NCBI RefSeq assembly: GCF_963576545.1
Contig: NC_083648.1
Location: 21,067,654 to 21,131,653 of the forward strand
From: Limanda limanda
Taxonomy: Eukaryota; Chordata; Actinopteri; Pleuronectiformes; Pleuronectidae
DNA: 64,000 nt
Reading direction: 5' to 3'
Part shown: one piece after another, positions 1 through 14,300 of the stretch
Position numbering within the stretch: the stretch's first letter is position 1
Layout: each line of letters opens with the position of its first letter
The notes under the pieces: model-generated
Seen by the model: the letters and a program-made list of their open reading frames with translations, nothing else
Told to the model about the DNA's origin: nothing
Database searches by the model: none
Position numbers and translations under genes: made by a program

Positions 1-1042
1 GTAGTTTGATGTTTTGGAAAATTCACTTTCTTGAGAAGGGTTACTTATTTGTTGGGTTTCTCTATACATTTGAAGGTTTCAAGCTTATTATGTTAAGCTC
101 ACTTAACTTACCAAAACGACAGGAGACATGGGGAGAGAGTGAGCCTGGCTCGGTCCAAAGAGAGCAAAATCCACCAAGCTACAACTATAAGCAGTAGTGT
201 AGTGCAGGGTATATACGCTACCACTTGTTCTTCAATCAGATTAACGTAGACCTGCTTCCAAATCGCTTCTAAATCTAATAGTGTGCTGCAGGCCAATGTT
301 TTCCTAGGACAGCTGAAGCTATCACCCTAATGCTTATGCTACTTTCCATCCTTTCTTACTCTGCTTTTGATTGGTTAGTTAGAATAAGAATATCAGAGTA
401 AGCCGATCAGAGGCTGATTAGGGCAGGTTGTAAAAAAAATATGACCTGCCATTTTATCTGACCGCCTGATTAACCAAGGGATTTGAAGAAAAACGCAATT
501 AAATTCAGCCTCAATTCAAACACAAAGTGAACTACAAACAAAAAATATCAGCAGACATTTCATGACAATCTGCGTACCTCTGTGCTGTTTACCTCCCACA
601 AGCGCTCCGTCCCCACACCCCCCCTCCCCATCGGAGAGGATGCTGATGGTGACAGAGAAATAGCAGCACCTTGTAAATTATGATAATAACATCTGGTAAA
701 GTTATTTATTTAGAAATATTTGCAAACTGTAATACAGTTATATTTCGAAACTAACTATGGATGAGTAGTCTAAAAAATCACTGTTACATAACAAGCAACG
801 TTAATCCTTGCTGGACGGGCTGAAAAAACTCATTCAGAGTATACCCTCCTTTAACAATCCTGGAATCCTTTCCAGTTGCTTAAGTTGTACAAAGTATAAA
901 AGTTGCAGTTTGCTCTTTTGACTTTATCTTAACTTCAGCTACCCAGATGCTAGCTCCGGCTTTAAATTTAGTATCGGTAAACGTGAGTAGCATCAATCTT
1001 TATATCTCCCTCTTGCCTAGAAAGTGTACATTTTTCAAAATG

Positions 1043-1563
1043 CTAAAGGCTGTGTCTAAAATCACTCACTAATCACTGTATGGTGAGTTCACCATTTTGT
1101 AGTGCTGTCAGAATGTTTTTTTTTTAAATTCCTATACACTTTGTCATGGACTTAATGTTTCCCACAATTCATTGTGAAAAGTAGACCCATGGTCACAAAC
1201 AGGGCAATAAAGACCCTCATGCAATTGCACTCGCGGCAGAGAGACGAGAGGAGAGTGGCAAGCAGCAGTAGCCCGACCTGTAATTCAAATGTAAATACGA
1301 GCAGGGCAGCGCATCACAGCACAAACTAAGTCAAACAAATAAAAAAAATAAACATTTAAAATGTGATTGTTGGATTTATCCCTGCCCAGGATTGTTATGT
1401 TACATCATAATCCCGCGACAATGACGTATCTGCACAGAGTAGTGTCCGATACTTTTCTTTTCATTTTCAGATGAGCTCACTATATAGTTCTCTACAAAGA
1501 AGGCCCCATATATAGTAAAGTAGGGGTAGGTGAATGAGTGGGGGATTTTGGACACAGCTTTAG
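1043..1563. mobile_element. MITE-like DNA transposon with terminal inverted repeats
   Basis: The left end CTAAAGGCTGTGTC followed by TAAAATC is mirrored at the right end by GATTTTGGACACAGC followed by TTTAG. Internal subterminal stretches (GTGAGTTCACCATTTTGTAG) resemble a dispersed fish element I recognise. There is no transposase. The length is about 520 bp. The superfamily is not certain. Confidence 0.7.
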
Positions 1564-2194
1564 TCTTATTTTAAACCTATTATGCATGTTGCCACACAAA
1601 CTGGTTATGGATACTCTGCAGCTAAAAATATGCGTTTAGCTACTGTCAATTATATTCAGGAATTAATAAATGTAGTCAAACTTCTACTCACATGGCGATT
1701 GTTAGTGTAATGAACTTATCATGTAGTAAAGTTGTTGTCGTTGTTATTTGTCAGATTTTCACTTGAACGTGTCTGAATTGCAAAAGTGGCAAATTGGCCT
1801 ACAGCTTTAAGACTCAACAGGGTTCTACTGGCAAAAACACAGCTCGAGTTGACAAAAAAAAGAAAGAATTTGCAAATAAGCTGCTGATTATTACACATTA
1901 AGTTAAAACTATTGTAACCACACTAATGTATTGTTTAAATGTATTACTGGACTTCAGAAAACTACTGTTCACAATTTCTTTGCATATTTTGTAATAATCA
2001 GCATGATTACCACTCATAAGATCACAGATCACAATATGACATTCCTGCTTATAATCGAATAAATCTGGATGATTGTGACTAATTAACTAAATTAAATAAA
2101 TTAAGACAGTTTGGGCAATTTGCTGCCCAAATTAATTTCACCCTTGAAAGGGAATAATCTCAAATCATCTTTTGTCTTTTTTTCCTCTGTGTTC

Positions 2195-2221
2195 CCTCTC
2201 TCTCTCTCTCTCTCTCTCTCT
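2195..2221. repeat. (TC)n microsatellite at a splice acceptor
   Basis: About thirteen TC units end four bases before the exon at 2226 and make up its polypyrimidine tract. Confidence 0.95.
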
Positions 2222-2225
2222 TAAG

Positions 2226-2398
2226 GCCCTGCACTCCCTCTCGCTGTCGGACTCGAGGCTCCGGCAGCGTGGCACCGTGCTGGTCAACGCCCTGGGCTCC
2301 AACGCCTGCCTGCGGAAGGTGGACCTGAGCGGCAACCTCCTGGAGGACTCCGGGGCCAAGATGCTCAGCAAAGCCCTGCAGATCAACACAACACTCAG
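2226..2398 (+). CDS. carmil3: carmil exon: last leucine-rich repeat
   Basis: It reads [12 protein letters not shown] through a [11 protein letters not shown] repeat core to [10 protein letters not shown], the end of the CARMIL LRR solenoid. The acceptor is TTAAG, directly after a TC microsatellite that forms its whole pyrimidine tract. The donor is CAG/GTGTGTG. The exon ends with two bases of a split Arg codon. Confidence 0.88.
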
Positions 2399-5300
2399 GT
2401 GTGTGTGTGTATGTGGGCCTTTGTGTCTGTTTGTACTTTTAAAATAACCAGACTACTGGGAACAAGAGAGATTACCTTGCAGATTAGAGCAGAAGAGGAG
2501 TGGGACAAGCAAAGACGAGGTTTTGAGACAAGGACAGATGAAAGAATAGGGTTGGAGAAAATGAATGTGTTGGGTATGTTTTGAGGAGAGGACACACAAA
2601 GGTTGCTGAGAGGCATAACAGTGAGTTCAATGCGGAGCTTCAAAGACGAAGGGAAAGTGAGCTATGTAGAAGATAAGAAGGTAAGACTGAGAAGTTGAAG
2701 GGATAGCGAAGAAAATCGTTAGAAGGGAGAGAAAACACGGAGGAGGGGTGGAAAGAAATGGCCTTCAGGCAAACACCATATTGTACAACACTAAAATAAG
2801 AGAAAAGATTGTGTGAAAACACATGTATGTTTTTGAAGAGTGCTGGAGAATGAAAGCAGAGTAGAGAGAAAAATCTCTGAGATGGGGGGGGGGGCAAGAG
2901 TTGGGGAAAGGAGGACAGCAGCGAGACGGGGGGTAGGATGGGAGGGCTGGTACGGGGGAAATGGTTGGATACGGAGGAAAGAGGGGGAAAGTTATGATGG
3001 GTTGCGAGAGGGAGACCGCCTATGGAGTGAGATTTTGGTTTTGCTGATGGAATTTCTAGGGCAGAGAGCGCGGGATGGAGAAAGAGAGAGAGAGAGAGAG
3101 AGAGATGGAGGAGAAGGAGGACGGATGAATGGGAAAAAGGGGCGGGAAATTACAGATGTGTTAGAAACAGGAGCGAGAGTATGTTAGGTGGACAAACTGC
3201 ACTGTGATGTAACAGAAGCTCATTGGTTTGAACGGCAGTTGTTCAATCATTTGTATTTTGTCTTATGTATGTGCGTTTGGTGTGTTGGGTATGTGTGTGT
3301 GTGTCTGTGTGTGGGGGGGGAGCTCTAAAAAGCTTCTGATCATGTTCTTCTCCTCTGTTCCCGTCTCCCCCTGCCGGCTTGATCCCTCTCAGGAGTGTGG
3401 CCTGGGATCGTAACAATACCACAGTGACAGGCTTCCAAGATGTGGCGAGAGCACTCGAGCAGTAAGATGAACACCACACACACACACACTCATCAAAAAG
3501 AATACAGACACACAAATAACGGATCACTTTCAGACTCACAAGATAGGCAGATATCCATCTCTGTACAGTGTTTACTATTACACACTGTTTCATCAGCCTT
3601 TTGACGCGTGTGCCAGCCAATCGTGGGTTTGAAGTTTGTGTTCACGTGTCTGTGTGTGTGTCTGTGTGTGTGTGTGTAAGAGTGTGTGGGTGCATTTGCG
3701 TATCAGGGAATTGGAGAAAACAGTTATAAAGGCCCTGGGTGTTTCCTGTTTGTTCTTGTTAACATCATAATCCTTCCAGTTTATTATTGCAACTTTAATA
3801 TCATCACTCTCTCCGCCCCCCTTTCTCTTCCTTCTCTCGTCACTTAAACAGCAACTTTACCCTGCAGTACATGCCCCTCCCCCTCAGTGACATCGCCCAG
3901 GCGTACCGCGGCGCCCCCGAGAGGACCGACCAAGCCCTGACCAAGGTGAGAGGAGCAGCGCTTCTCCGATGTTTGTGATGTCTAAATATTCTGCATCCAA
4001 TTATAAAGATGCAGGAGTTAATCATGACCGCAGGGGGTCAGGCTGAGTCATCACTTTGATGAATCACTTTGATTTGCTTGTGCATCAGAATTAATGATTA
4101 AGCATGAAAGTATTTATAAATTAAAAAGAGGAAGGTCCCGTATAACAAATCCGCATTTAAAGTTTGGGTATTTTTTATTCATGAGAATCCTCATACTACC
4201 TATCGACTATCAAGTTGTTGCATTATCTTATCTCTACTACACAGATTAGATTACAAAGTGCAAGTTGCATTACTTGTAGAATGGCTTTTTGAAAATTGCA
4301 AAACAAATCCGATTGGTAACCCTAACCCAAGTCATTTTTGGAAAACATTCTAAATATTATACAGAGAGGAAGTTCCTCTTCTCTGTCACATGTGATAGTA
4401 AAGTGAATACCCTTGAGCTTTAGACTCTTGGTTGGATGCACACAGGCAGCTGAAAATGGCATCTTGGGCTTTGGGGCGTTGTGATGGACACTTTTTAAAT
4501 GTTCAGCTCCAAAGGAACCATTGAGGGCAGGTTTAAGGGCCTTACCCGAGGGCGCCTTTGTGGTGATCAATGTAAGGGGCAAGTGTTGCTCTGTTTACTT
4601 CAGTTACTATCCTGCCTTTAGCTGTACTGTAGCTTAAGATTAGGTCATAAGAGGCCGACATTCACAGTGTTATTTCTGGTCTGATGACAGTGCCCCACAT
4701 CTGTGCATCTATCAGTCGGTGGTTATGAAACAACAACAAACATCAGCCTTTTAGTAGCAGTGTCTCTTTTTAACACACGACCTGTTGTGCAGATTGTCTC
4801 GTTTGTGTCCATTAACAGTCGTCCAGGAGGGGAAAGTGCACTCGCTAACATCATTAGACATAATGAATTGCTGGACCGCTCATCAGCTTTAAAACCTGCC
4901 TTCAAACACAAAGAGCTGTCCTTTCCGATCCCGAGTGACGGTTTTCTCCTCTGCGTTTGCCAAATAGATTCTGTCCGTCACACGGCTTGTAAGCTGCAGC
5001 TAACGGAGCAGGTCTGTTTACATTGCATGTCGAAGTCTTGCTCCCTGCCGGCTCAGATGTCAGTCAATCACACTCAGTATCCCCCCCCCCCCCTCCCTCT
5101 GAGGCTTGGACGCTGCAGGAGCATTCCTGATAAAGCTACAGAAACAAAAACAAATTTCAACAGTATATTTTTACATCTCTTCAAAACAACTGTTCTATTA
5201 ACGACTAGAAATGGTTGTGCTTTGGTTCTATCCTAATGAGTCATTCCTGGTTATCACACTCCTTTTTGCTTGGAGTGTATATGTATGCATATTATTTTTT

Positions 5301-8300
5301 TATTCAGGGTTCAGGGATTTAGCCCTTGAGGGAAAGCTTGATTTACATAAGATGATTAAGCAGTGAACACTTCCACCTGCTGAGTCAAGAAAATAAATCA
5401 AAGGCTCCCCATTTATTTCTGGGGATCAAAATTCTCTCTCTCCAGTTTCCTTATTACCATGCAAATGGACCTGTCTCCTGCACACTGTGCTTTGTAAACA
5501 GCTGTCATCTCCGCTCCTCTCGCTCCTTGTTTGTTTTCTCTGTGTGTGTGTGTGTGTGTGTGAGACAGATCCAGCGTGCCCTGCTTAGAAACAACCAGAC
5601 TCAGCGCTTCTCGCAGAAACAGGCTCTCCGGCTTCACCAGGGTCTCGTCACCAGCACTGCTGAACAGGTTTGTGTGCGTGCGTGTGTCCTCGCAGGATGC
5701 TGAACAAGTCAAGTTCCTTATTTAGATCATACACTGAATATCCTGTGTTTGTTGCTTATTATCTGCATCAATTTTGTGTGGGTGTAGGTGATGGAGCGCC
5801 TGTGTGTGCGGGTGCAGCAGCAGGTGTGTGTCCTGAAAGGCTCCGAGGAAGGAGAGGAGGTCCAGACGGCCAGACAGATCCTCAAAGAAGCTAAGAACTC
5901 CAGAGCTGTGAGTGTGTGTGTGTGTGTGTATATATGACACTTTTGATGTACTTGTAGTTTAATGCTACTTTATACATCTACACATATACGTTTGTAGGAA
6001 TTAAATCCAAATTTCACTCCATTACATATATTTGGCAGCTATAATGACCAGTTACTTTGTATTTTATGATTCACCACTTTTTAATATGGTTCTCTTTATG
6101 AAGACAAGATCTGTATTATTGTTCCCTTGGGGAAGCTTCTCTTTGCCTCAGCATCCCTCACAGAACATTTATCTCCTGACTTACTGAGCAGAATTCTAAT
6201 AATCCTCCAAACATTACAATGCATTTTAACAAAGTTCATATAGTGCATTCAAAAATTGCTCTTGACTTTATAAAGGATCGATATAGCAACCAAGTCTCGC
6301 TGCTGAAAATCTTAATAGAAGCTATAAATGTTATGTTTATGGGCAAAGTTAAACATAACATTTGTTGATATTGCTTCCATGTCTCTTTTCTCCCAATTTA
6401 CAAGCCCCCTCCAGCTTTACTTTCATTCACACATACCGAACTTTACAACGGACCCCACTCATACACAACTTCACCTATTCCCTTATCCATTACCCTCTGT
6501 CCATTCATTGTCTTAATTCTCTCACTGGACATTATTAGCAAAGTGTTTTTATTCAACAACCGTGTAAAAAATGAATAAGTAAGCAAATAAATTGAATAAA
6601 ATAAGAAAGCCAACAAACCCAAACCTCAGAACAAACAGAAACTGTGCAGCATACAAACCAAATGTACTATTAAAACAATAGCACAGACATTAGCAGCCAC
6701 AATGGCCCCACATGTCATCAGACGGCTAAGAAATCTGTTTGTTATAATTGCGTTTGAACTCTATACACTCACATTCAGACTGAGGAAAGGGAGATGGATC
6801 AGTTGTTTTACACTGTAAAACAACTGATCCATCTCCCTCCATCCTGTAAAATTTACAGGATTAATATGTAACAACTACTAACTAATGGTTAATTAATGAT
6901 TCACTAACACTGAATTGACTTAAGCAATTATTTTAAAAATCTTTAGCTCGCCTTCTTATATGAGGAGTTGTGATACTTCTTTATGAATTGTGAGTCATTA
7001 GAAATCGAATCCTGAATAGATGAATAACTTGATGAATTGATGCATTAATTCAGGTTGAATGATGAGCTATTGGGTTGCCAAAGAAAATTACAGAAAACTT
7101 TAATCACCACGAATGTTTATGCTTTTCCAACCTAAACCAATGACACAGCATTTCGGTCTAGACTTTCGTAAAGACAAGTCTCTGCATCAGGTTCAAGGAT
7201 GGTTTGGGCTTTTAAGTTATAGAATGTCAAATTAAAACCTTCGACAATAGGTGAGAGTCTTGTATTATAAGTTATTATATGGCATCATACAAACACACAG
7301 TTTAAATAATAAATTTCACAGCCATGCAGTGTATATCAGACAGGGATGAGCCCCCCATTACACCAAGTGAACATAATCCATATTTGACATCCAACTTAAC
7401 GAGTTCTTTTACTTTTGATACTCAAGTCGCCCTCCACTGATCTTAACCTCCTCTTCTCTCTCTCTGCCCTGCTGTGTGTCTCAGCTGTACCCGTCTCTGT
7501 GCGAGCTGGCCCACGTGCTGTCGGTGGACGGTCCCGTCAGACAGCGCCTGGACACTCTGGCAGGAGAACTGGCCAAAGCCGCGGACAAAGAGCTGCAGGT
7601 GGGTTTGGGGACGCGCCGCGGCTGTAATCACAGATATTTTAAACAGTACAGCCCTGGACTAGTTGCATTTAAATTGCCAATTAATAGCGTATGACTGTGT
7701 GCGCGGCGGAGGTATGCTGACTTCAAACGAAATGCCGCATTTAAATTCACAGGGGGGAACCACTTTTAACATTTTTTAGGTCCATTCTGGTAATGTGGGG
7801 ATTCTGCAGCACAAGGCGGTCGAATGATTAAAAAAAAGGCAGCACAGCCCCGAGGAATGAATCTATTGAATATCAACTTACTGAGGCACAATGTAAATCC
7901 TTGTTTTGTGTTTTCCAATTTTCTTACCATGCATGAGGCTGCGTTTCCAATTTGCAAGGGTAAAAAATTAATTACATTGAAGAAATATCGATTGGTGAAT
8001 AATTCCCACACAAAATATCCAGGTTTGTGCTGAACTGGTGAAGGTGTGAACAGAGTGAAGAGTTACTGGTTGATATGTGGATAATTGGATTGCTGCATTG
8101 CAGATACCAGTGTTTCCCAATAATTATCTCGACTGTGGCTGTCATATTCTAATTAGTCCCACTACAGTTTCATAATGAACCAACACCTTTTTTTCTCTCA
8201 TAATAACCCAAGAGATCTATAACTTGTGCTACTTGCAGCATGCTCTCACTCCCACACTACATGAGCTACCTCCATGCTTGTGCTATGGTCCATACATTTA

Positions 8301-11300
8301 TTTTACCATCCACGCAGTCAGACCTCATAGTTTCAGACAGTTGTGCCATGCGATGCGGCTCTTTCTCTCAAGTGAGAACCTCTTTTTCACTCTTTATTCT
8401 GTGTACCTGTCTCTCGGAATCTGTTTCGTGGGAGACTGACCTTTGTGTGTGGGCACCCTCGTTACCAACATAGATTGAAATGACAGAGTCATATATAAGA
8501 AAAGGTTAAGCGAGCAAATCACACTGTGAATGATTAATTAAATGTTTTGAAAATATTATACAGTATATATATTTGATTACATTTAGATTTTTATTTTAAA
8601 TGTACATAATACATATCTTCTCTGTGTTTTTTTTGTTCAGGTTGTTGTGGACTCTATGGTGTCTCTGTGCCGCGAACTGTGTCCCATGTCCTGCTCGGCA
8701 GCCGAGAGACTCAGCCCGCCTCTCTCGTCCATCTCCGAACAAGTTTCGATCCCTCGCTCCTCCATCCGCAACGCCCTGATGGAGAGAGCAGCGGAGGACA
8801 TCAACAGAGCCCTGGAGTAAGAGAGAGAGCCGGTGAAACGGCAGCATCAAGCAAGGCAGCTCAGCTAAGACACTGACTGAACTCTTTGTGTTTCTGTCTT
8901 TGTCTCAGGGAGGTGAAGTTGTCTGTGGTCTCTTACCTGACCAACTCCATAGTGGATCAGATTCTACAAGAGCTCTACACAACCCATAAAACACTGGTAC
9001 TGGTAATATAACTTTGCATGACTTCTCTGTAGGTGGTAGAAAATACACTTTAAACTTCTAGTCTAAAGCTGAAATGTGTAACTTTCTAGCACAGATGTAT
9101 TGATTTGAAAGTCTGATGTGGTGTTCAGGGTTGAGTGTTATCAACTGCAACAAATAAACACTTTCCTGTGTTTGAGCACATGATCTAAAGATAGATCATA
9201 AATATATATCCGACACAAAACATCACAGATATCATCATTTCAATTATTTCTGGAGTCTGTTTCAGCTGGTTGCCTAGCAACCTGGCTGTGATGATGACAA
9301 GACTGCAGGAAGTCTCTACTGCGAGCCAAGAAATAGTCCCACGCATTTCTTTAGACTTCAGTTTTTGTCTGAATCAAACAAACAAGATACAAGCACCACG
9401 GAGGTGCTGGTAGGCAGAATTTTGTTGCCTTTTGTTTTCTCTCTGTTTTGCCGTCTTAAACTGAGCTAACAGTCTCCTGGCTCCAGACTCATATTTAATG
9501 GACAGGGATGAGAAGGCTATTGATTTTTCTCCTCCAAGCTTCTGCAAGAAAAATTACTAAACAAGCAACTTTCGTCTTTAAATAAACAGATTCGTCTGTG
9601 TTATTTATTAAGAGTTCCTAACTCAAATTGGCTTGAAGAGAGCTTTGTGTGTGTTTACATACATGTGGTCTGATCCTATTTGACAGTGGCCTGGCAACAC
9701 AAAATCTTTTGTGACTCAAATGTTGCTGTAACCTGAATGCTGTATTTATGTGACGTTGTATTTTTCACATCCAGTCCAACTTCAGTCAGAGTGGGGAGAA
9801 CACAAAACCCACTAAAACTGTGTTCCTCTTCATGGTAAATAGTGAGTTTATATAGGTGTGTGATTCATCATTCATTTAAACAAGTTTCAAGGTCTTGAAA
9901 GTGGTCTCAGGAGACATGCCACAGACACACAACTCACACAGGCAGTGTGGACGCTCTTACCCAGAAACCTGGACAGCAAAATGAAATGTCCCGGACTCTC
10001 ACTCGACTGGTTTGCATCCAGTATTGCCTGGGATTGATGTTCATCCAAACATCCTCTTCCTCATTGGTTGGATTGTTCTCACACTTGCTTCTTACCAACA
10101 GGAACATAATAATCCATATTTAACCTACTACAGCTTCAAGAAAACCACTCGTGGCTGTTTACATCCAGTGACATGTGCCGTGTTTGTGCATGATATTATG
10201 GTTTGTGAGTCAATATATTTTCATAGAAAGATGAGTCATGGATTGAAAGGGAGCAAGCATGTTTTCTCCAAGCCGTGTATCCATTAGTCTTTAAAAGGTC
10301 TAGTACAGATCACACACATTATTGATATTGTCATATTACTGTGCCTCCAGCCACATCAGCCTGTAACAATAAGAATAACAACAAGAAATGCTGCCAGATT
10401 ACAATCAAATGTCAAACTCAAAACCCAACTATGTGTTTCAATGTATTGAGTTAAGAATCCGTAATTCTACAAAACTTAAATTTAAGGCTTTCTGTAACAT
10501 GTCTAACTTTGATGCTTCTGGAAACATTTCGATGTGAATCTTCTAGGCTTTGATCTGGTGTTCTTGGAATTAAGGATCAAAACTATAAAGCAAGGAGAAC
10601 CATGTCCTCAGAGACGACATACCAGCTACATCATGAGCCAGCTGAGGACACGATCGCATCCTGCACGTTCTCCTCTCCATAAAATTAAAATGTTTAAAGT
10701 GAAGCCAGTGAAAGCTGAGGCAAAAATAGCTTTCTGGCAGGGACACTCCACTGCTTTGTTTTGTATTCCATCCACTGACTCGACTGTTACATCTCATTCT
10801 CCTTCCTGTGTTTCACTGAAGTACCGGAGTGTACTTCATTTTGCCTCTGTCCATTTTGATTATCAAGAGACTGCATTTTATTCTCTATATTCTGTTGATA
10901 TATTTTTTTGTTTTTGTTTTACCCTCAGGATTTACAAACGCAACAGTACAAAGTTCAACTGGCAGACATGCGTCTCCTCTGAGACTGTGTTGAGGCATAT
11001 TGTCGTGTATATGTGACGGTGCACGTGTTTGATGTGTGTGTCACAGCTGCGGCAGGTGTCTCAGGCAAAGCGTTGGGACGACCCTGGGACGGGAAGACGC
11101 ACGATCAGACAGTCGAGAATAGTGGAGTCTCTGGAATTCACTGATGAGGACCTCGGAGTCAACCTGGGAATAGTAAGTGCAGTTGTTTGATTTTGAACAA
11201 TTTTGATAATATGCTGTTAAAGTTAAAGTTCCTCAACAAAATTGGAGAAAAAAATTTACCAGTTTCAACTTCTGAAATATGAGAATTCCTTTTATTTGGA

Positions 11301-14300
11301 GTTTTGACTGTTTTAAAAATCTGTTTGAAAATGTTCCTTGGGGCTGTTTGACGTCTCTTTAAGAACAATACAGTTTCGCATAATTTTGGACTATTGTGAC
11401 TTTAATACACGGAGCCAACTTTGGACAATTAGGGGAAAACACAAGTCATAGCCTTAAGTTAATAAGGATACAAATTCGACCCTACAACAGTTGGTCTGCA
11501 CCATTATCCCCAGGCTGGCTGCTGATTCTCTCTCCCTGGGCACTAGACATGTAAACACACTTTAGGGCCCTGTGCTGTTATTGGATAGTGTTGCCACCAA
11601 CGTCTGAACCTCTTCTGAGTCAGTGCAGACAAAAGCAGCTAAATCATGTTAGTAAGTTAATTATCTCATTATTTTTTTCGTGTACGCGCATTGTTTCATG
11701 GCCACCACTTATTTGTTTGTTTCCGAATGTAAGCTCTTTTTAAGCAATACTAAAAAAATAACTACACAGGGATGTGTTTAAAAAAAAATTCTACTCAATA
11801 AGTTAATAAAAAAAAACATATATGCTGTGAGCACCGTGTTCTGAAGGACTCCTTCACGTTTCAATGATTGTGCCATATAAAATAACAGTGGTAACAAAAG
11901 ACTTTCAGTATCAATGTCTTCAAAGCGTTTCACTTTCTCAGTCAGTGCATGCAGCCATTTTCCAGCTGACTTAGTTACTGTAGCAAGTCGATGCTTCTCT
12001 CACACAGCTTAAACCTTTCCAGTCTACTGAGAGTGTTCCTGCCCCTGCAGTGGGCACTGGCGAACCTGAACACAAAGGCTGTTTTTATATTCTCGCCTTA
12101 CTGTTCATTATTAAAACTCTTCTCTTCTGCACAGTAGAGATTGGTTTATTTTTCTTCAGATTCTGCACCAAATACCTTCGATGGGGGGAAACACCCAGAT
12201 CACTCCTGCAGTAAATCCTGCCTCTATGAAGGTTATAATCTTCAGTATGGGCAGTAACTGAGACATTGTTTTGAGGATGTACTGTTCATTGTAGGGCTAT
12301 TGAATTGTGCTGCGTTATACATTACTAGTGCAGTGCCCGTGCTAAACCTGACTGTTAAGACTGCTGATGCTGGGCGACCGCTGCCACAGAAGTTCACCTC
12401 TTTATTCACAGTTCGATGAAGCTCAACTCAGTACAAAGAACCCTGAACTGGAGAATCAGTTGAAGTTGCCATTGTTGTGAACGAGTGTGTCGTCAAGAAC
12501 GACACTTACGTTGATTAGTCCCAGCAACCACTGCTAATGATTGTTGGTTTATTCAAAAATTATTAATATTCAACATATCATGTGTCCAAAACACAACGCA
12601 TTTGACCATGCACTTCATTGTGTGCAGTACAAATTGCAAGTGTGAAGCCGATGAGATGAACATTTCTTGAGATATGTGAGTCACAGACAGCGATTTTTAT
12701 TACATTACATACCTTTCATTTAGCTGACGCCTTTATCCAAAGTGACTAACAATAAGTGCATTCAACCATGTGAGTAAAAACTCAACAACAAGAATCCAGA
12801 AATTACAATTTTCTTCAAGAAAGCCAAACTACAAAGTGCTATAAGTAAGTGCCATTTAAGGGCTGCTAATTTTTTGGTTTAAACTAAAGATTTTTTGTAT
12901 TTTTTATTCAAGGTATAGTCGGAAGAGATGTGATTTTAGTTTGCGGCGGAATATGTATATACTTTCTGCTGTCCTGATGTCATTGGGAAGCTCATTCCAC
13001 CATTGAGGAGCCTAATGTTTTGAAACTGATGCGGTCAGCCACTGGTAACCAGTGAAGGGAGCGGAAGAGAGGAGAGATTTGGATTGGTGCATGGGTCAGT
13101 AGATGGATGGATGAATGATAATTATGTGGGTGGATGAAAATGTGGGTGGATGGATGCATGGGTACATTGGTTAGTAGTTGGATGGATGGATGGATGGATG
13201 GATGAATAAGTGGGTGGGTGGATGGATTCATCATTTTGGAGAACAAAAATAATCAAAGCAGCTTTCATAACAAGAGGCAGTTCCACAGCAGCACAAACTG
13301 CAGTCTCCAACAGGACCATAAAGTTGAATTAACACGTCTCTGAAACCGTTTCATCAAAACCTGAACATTGAAACCTTCATGGAGGTGGGATTTATGGCAG
13401 GACTGTTGTACTAGACTTTTATTAGTTGTAGCCAGCTCTGCCTAATAAACTGAGTGTACCTGGACCTTGTCTCACAAATAAAACCACCTCTGATTATATA
13501 ACTGTCTCCTCTAATGAAAGGATACCATGGCTATTAAGAAGCGGAGCTCCAGAACCAGAAGGATCCGTCCTGTCTCCACCAGACTGAGTGAGTGTTCTGC
13601 CTCGTGCTGCTGCAGCGTGATGTATTTAAAATAAAAACACAACGGGTCAGGGTCGATTGACGTTCAAGTACATGAAAAAAAAAAAGGACTGCATTTCATC
13701 AGCCACACAAAGTATGCCACTTTTTCTTAGTCTGTGCCAAAGCTCATCCTATTAGAATTCATTTTTGCATGTGAGTTATGTTAGAATTAAAGCATTAACA
13801 TTGTTCTCTGATGTTGTCCTCAGGCTAAACTCTTTCTACTTTGGTGGTAATTTTATAAGTATAATAAGAATAAGAGTTTCTGAACATTGTGAACCATTTT
13901 CTGCTTCACAGCAATCGATCTGTTGGTGTTTCTTTTTAGTTTTATATCAGATATTTATCTAAAAGTTTCATATTTGAGTTAACAAAAGTCTGATCTCAAG
14001 AGCTCTTTCAGAATTCATCGAGAGAAAATGTAAATAATGTCAGCTTTGCCAACGACCCTTTCTTCCGTCTCACTTTAGGTTTAGGTGACGAATCCAGCTC
14101 CTCTCCCACCCCACCTGCCCAGCCCCACTCTGCTCCTCTCACCCACTCAGCATCATGGGAGTGTCTGTCCACCCTCCCCACCAACGGCTCGCCCTTACGT
14201 CACGTGACCCAAGTCCGGCCACGCCCCCCGCGGAGACACAGGGCAGGGCACCTCCCTCCTGAATCTGTGAGTTGATGCCATGTAGCGTGGACTGTATGTA

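Larger units (their letters stand above)
1..2225. other. carmil intron (5' end outside window)
   Basis: No exon with CARMIL similarity was found here. It is AT-rich intron sequence and contains the MITE listed at 1043-1563. Two roughly 60-residue ORFs near the start have no coding character. Confidence 0.7.
11173..13520. other. carmil intron with repeat and GGAT microsatellite
   Basis: The 5' half is ordinary AT-rich sequence. A dispersed repeat (12690-13075) and a tetranucleotide array (13090-13230) occupy the 3' part. Confidence 0.7.

Noticed and set aside
4703..5236. 177-codon + strand ORF
   Set aside because: It lies in a CARMIL intron, has no domain and includes a poly-Pro run from a C homopolymer.
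10534..11016. 160-codon + strand ORF before the exon at 11047
   Set aside because: It is intronic, stops before the acceptor, and has no family resemblance.
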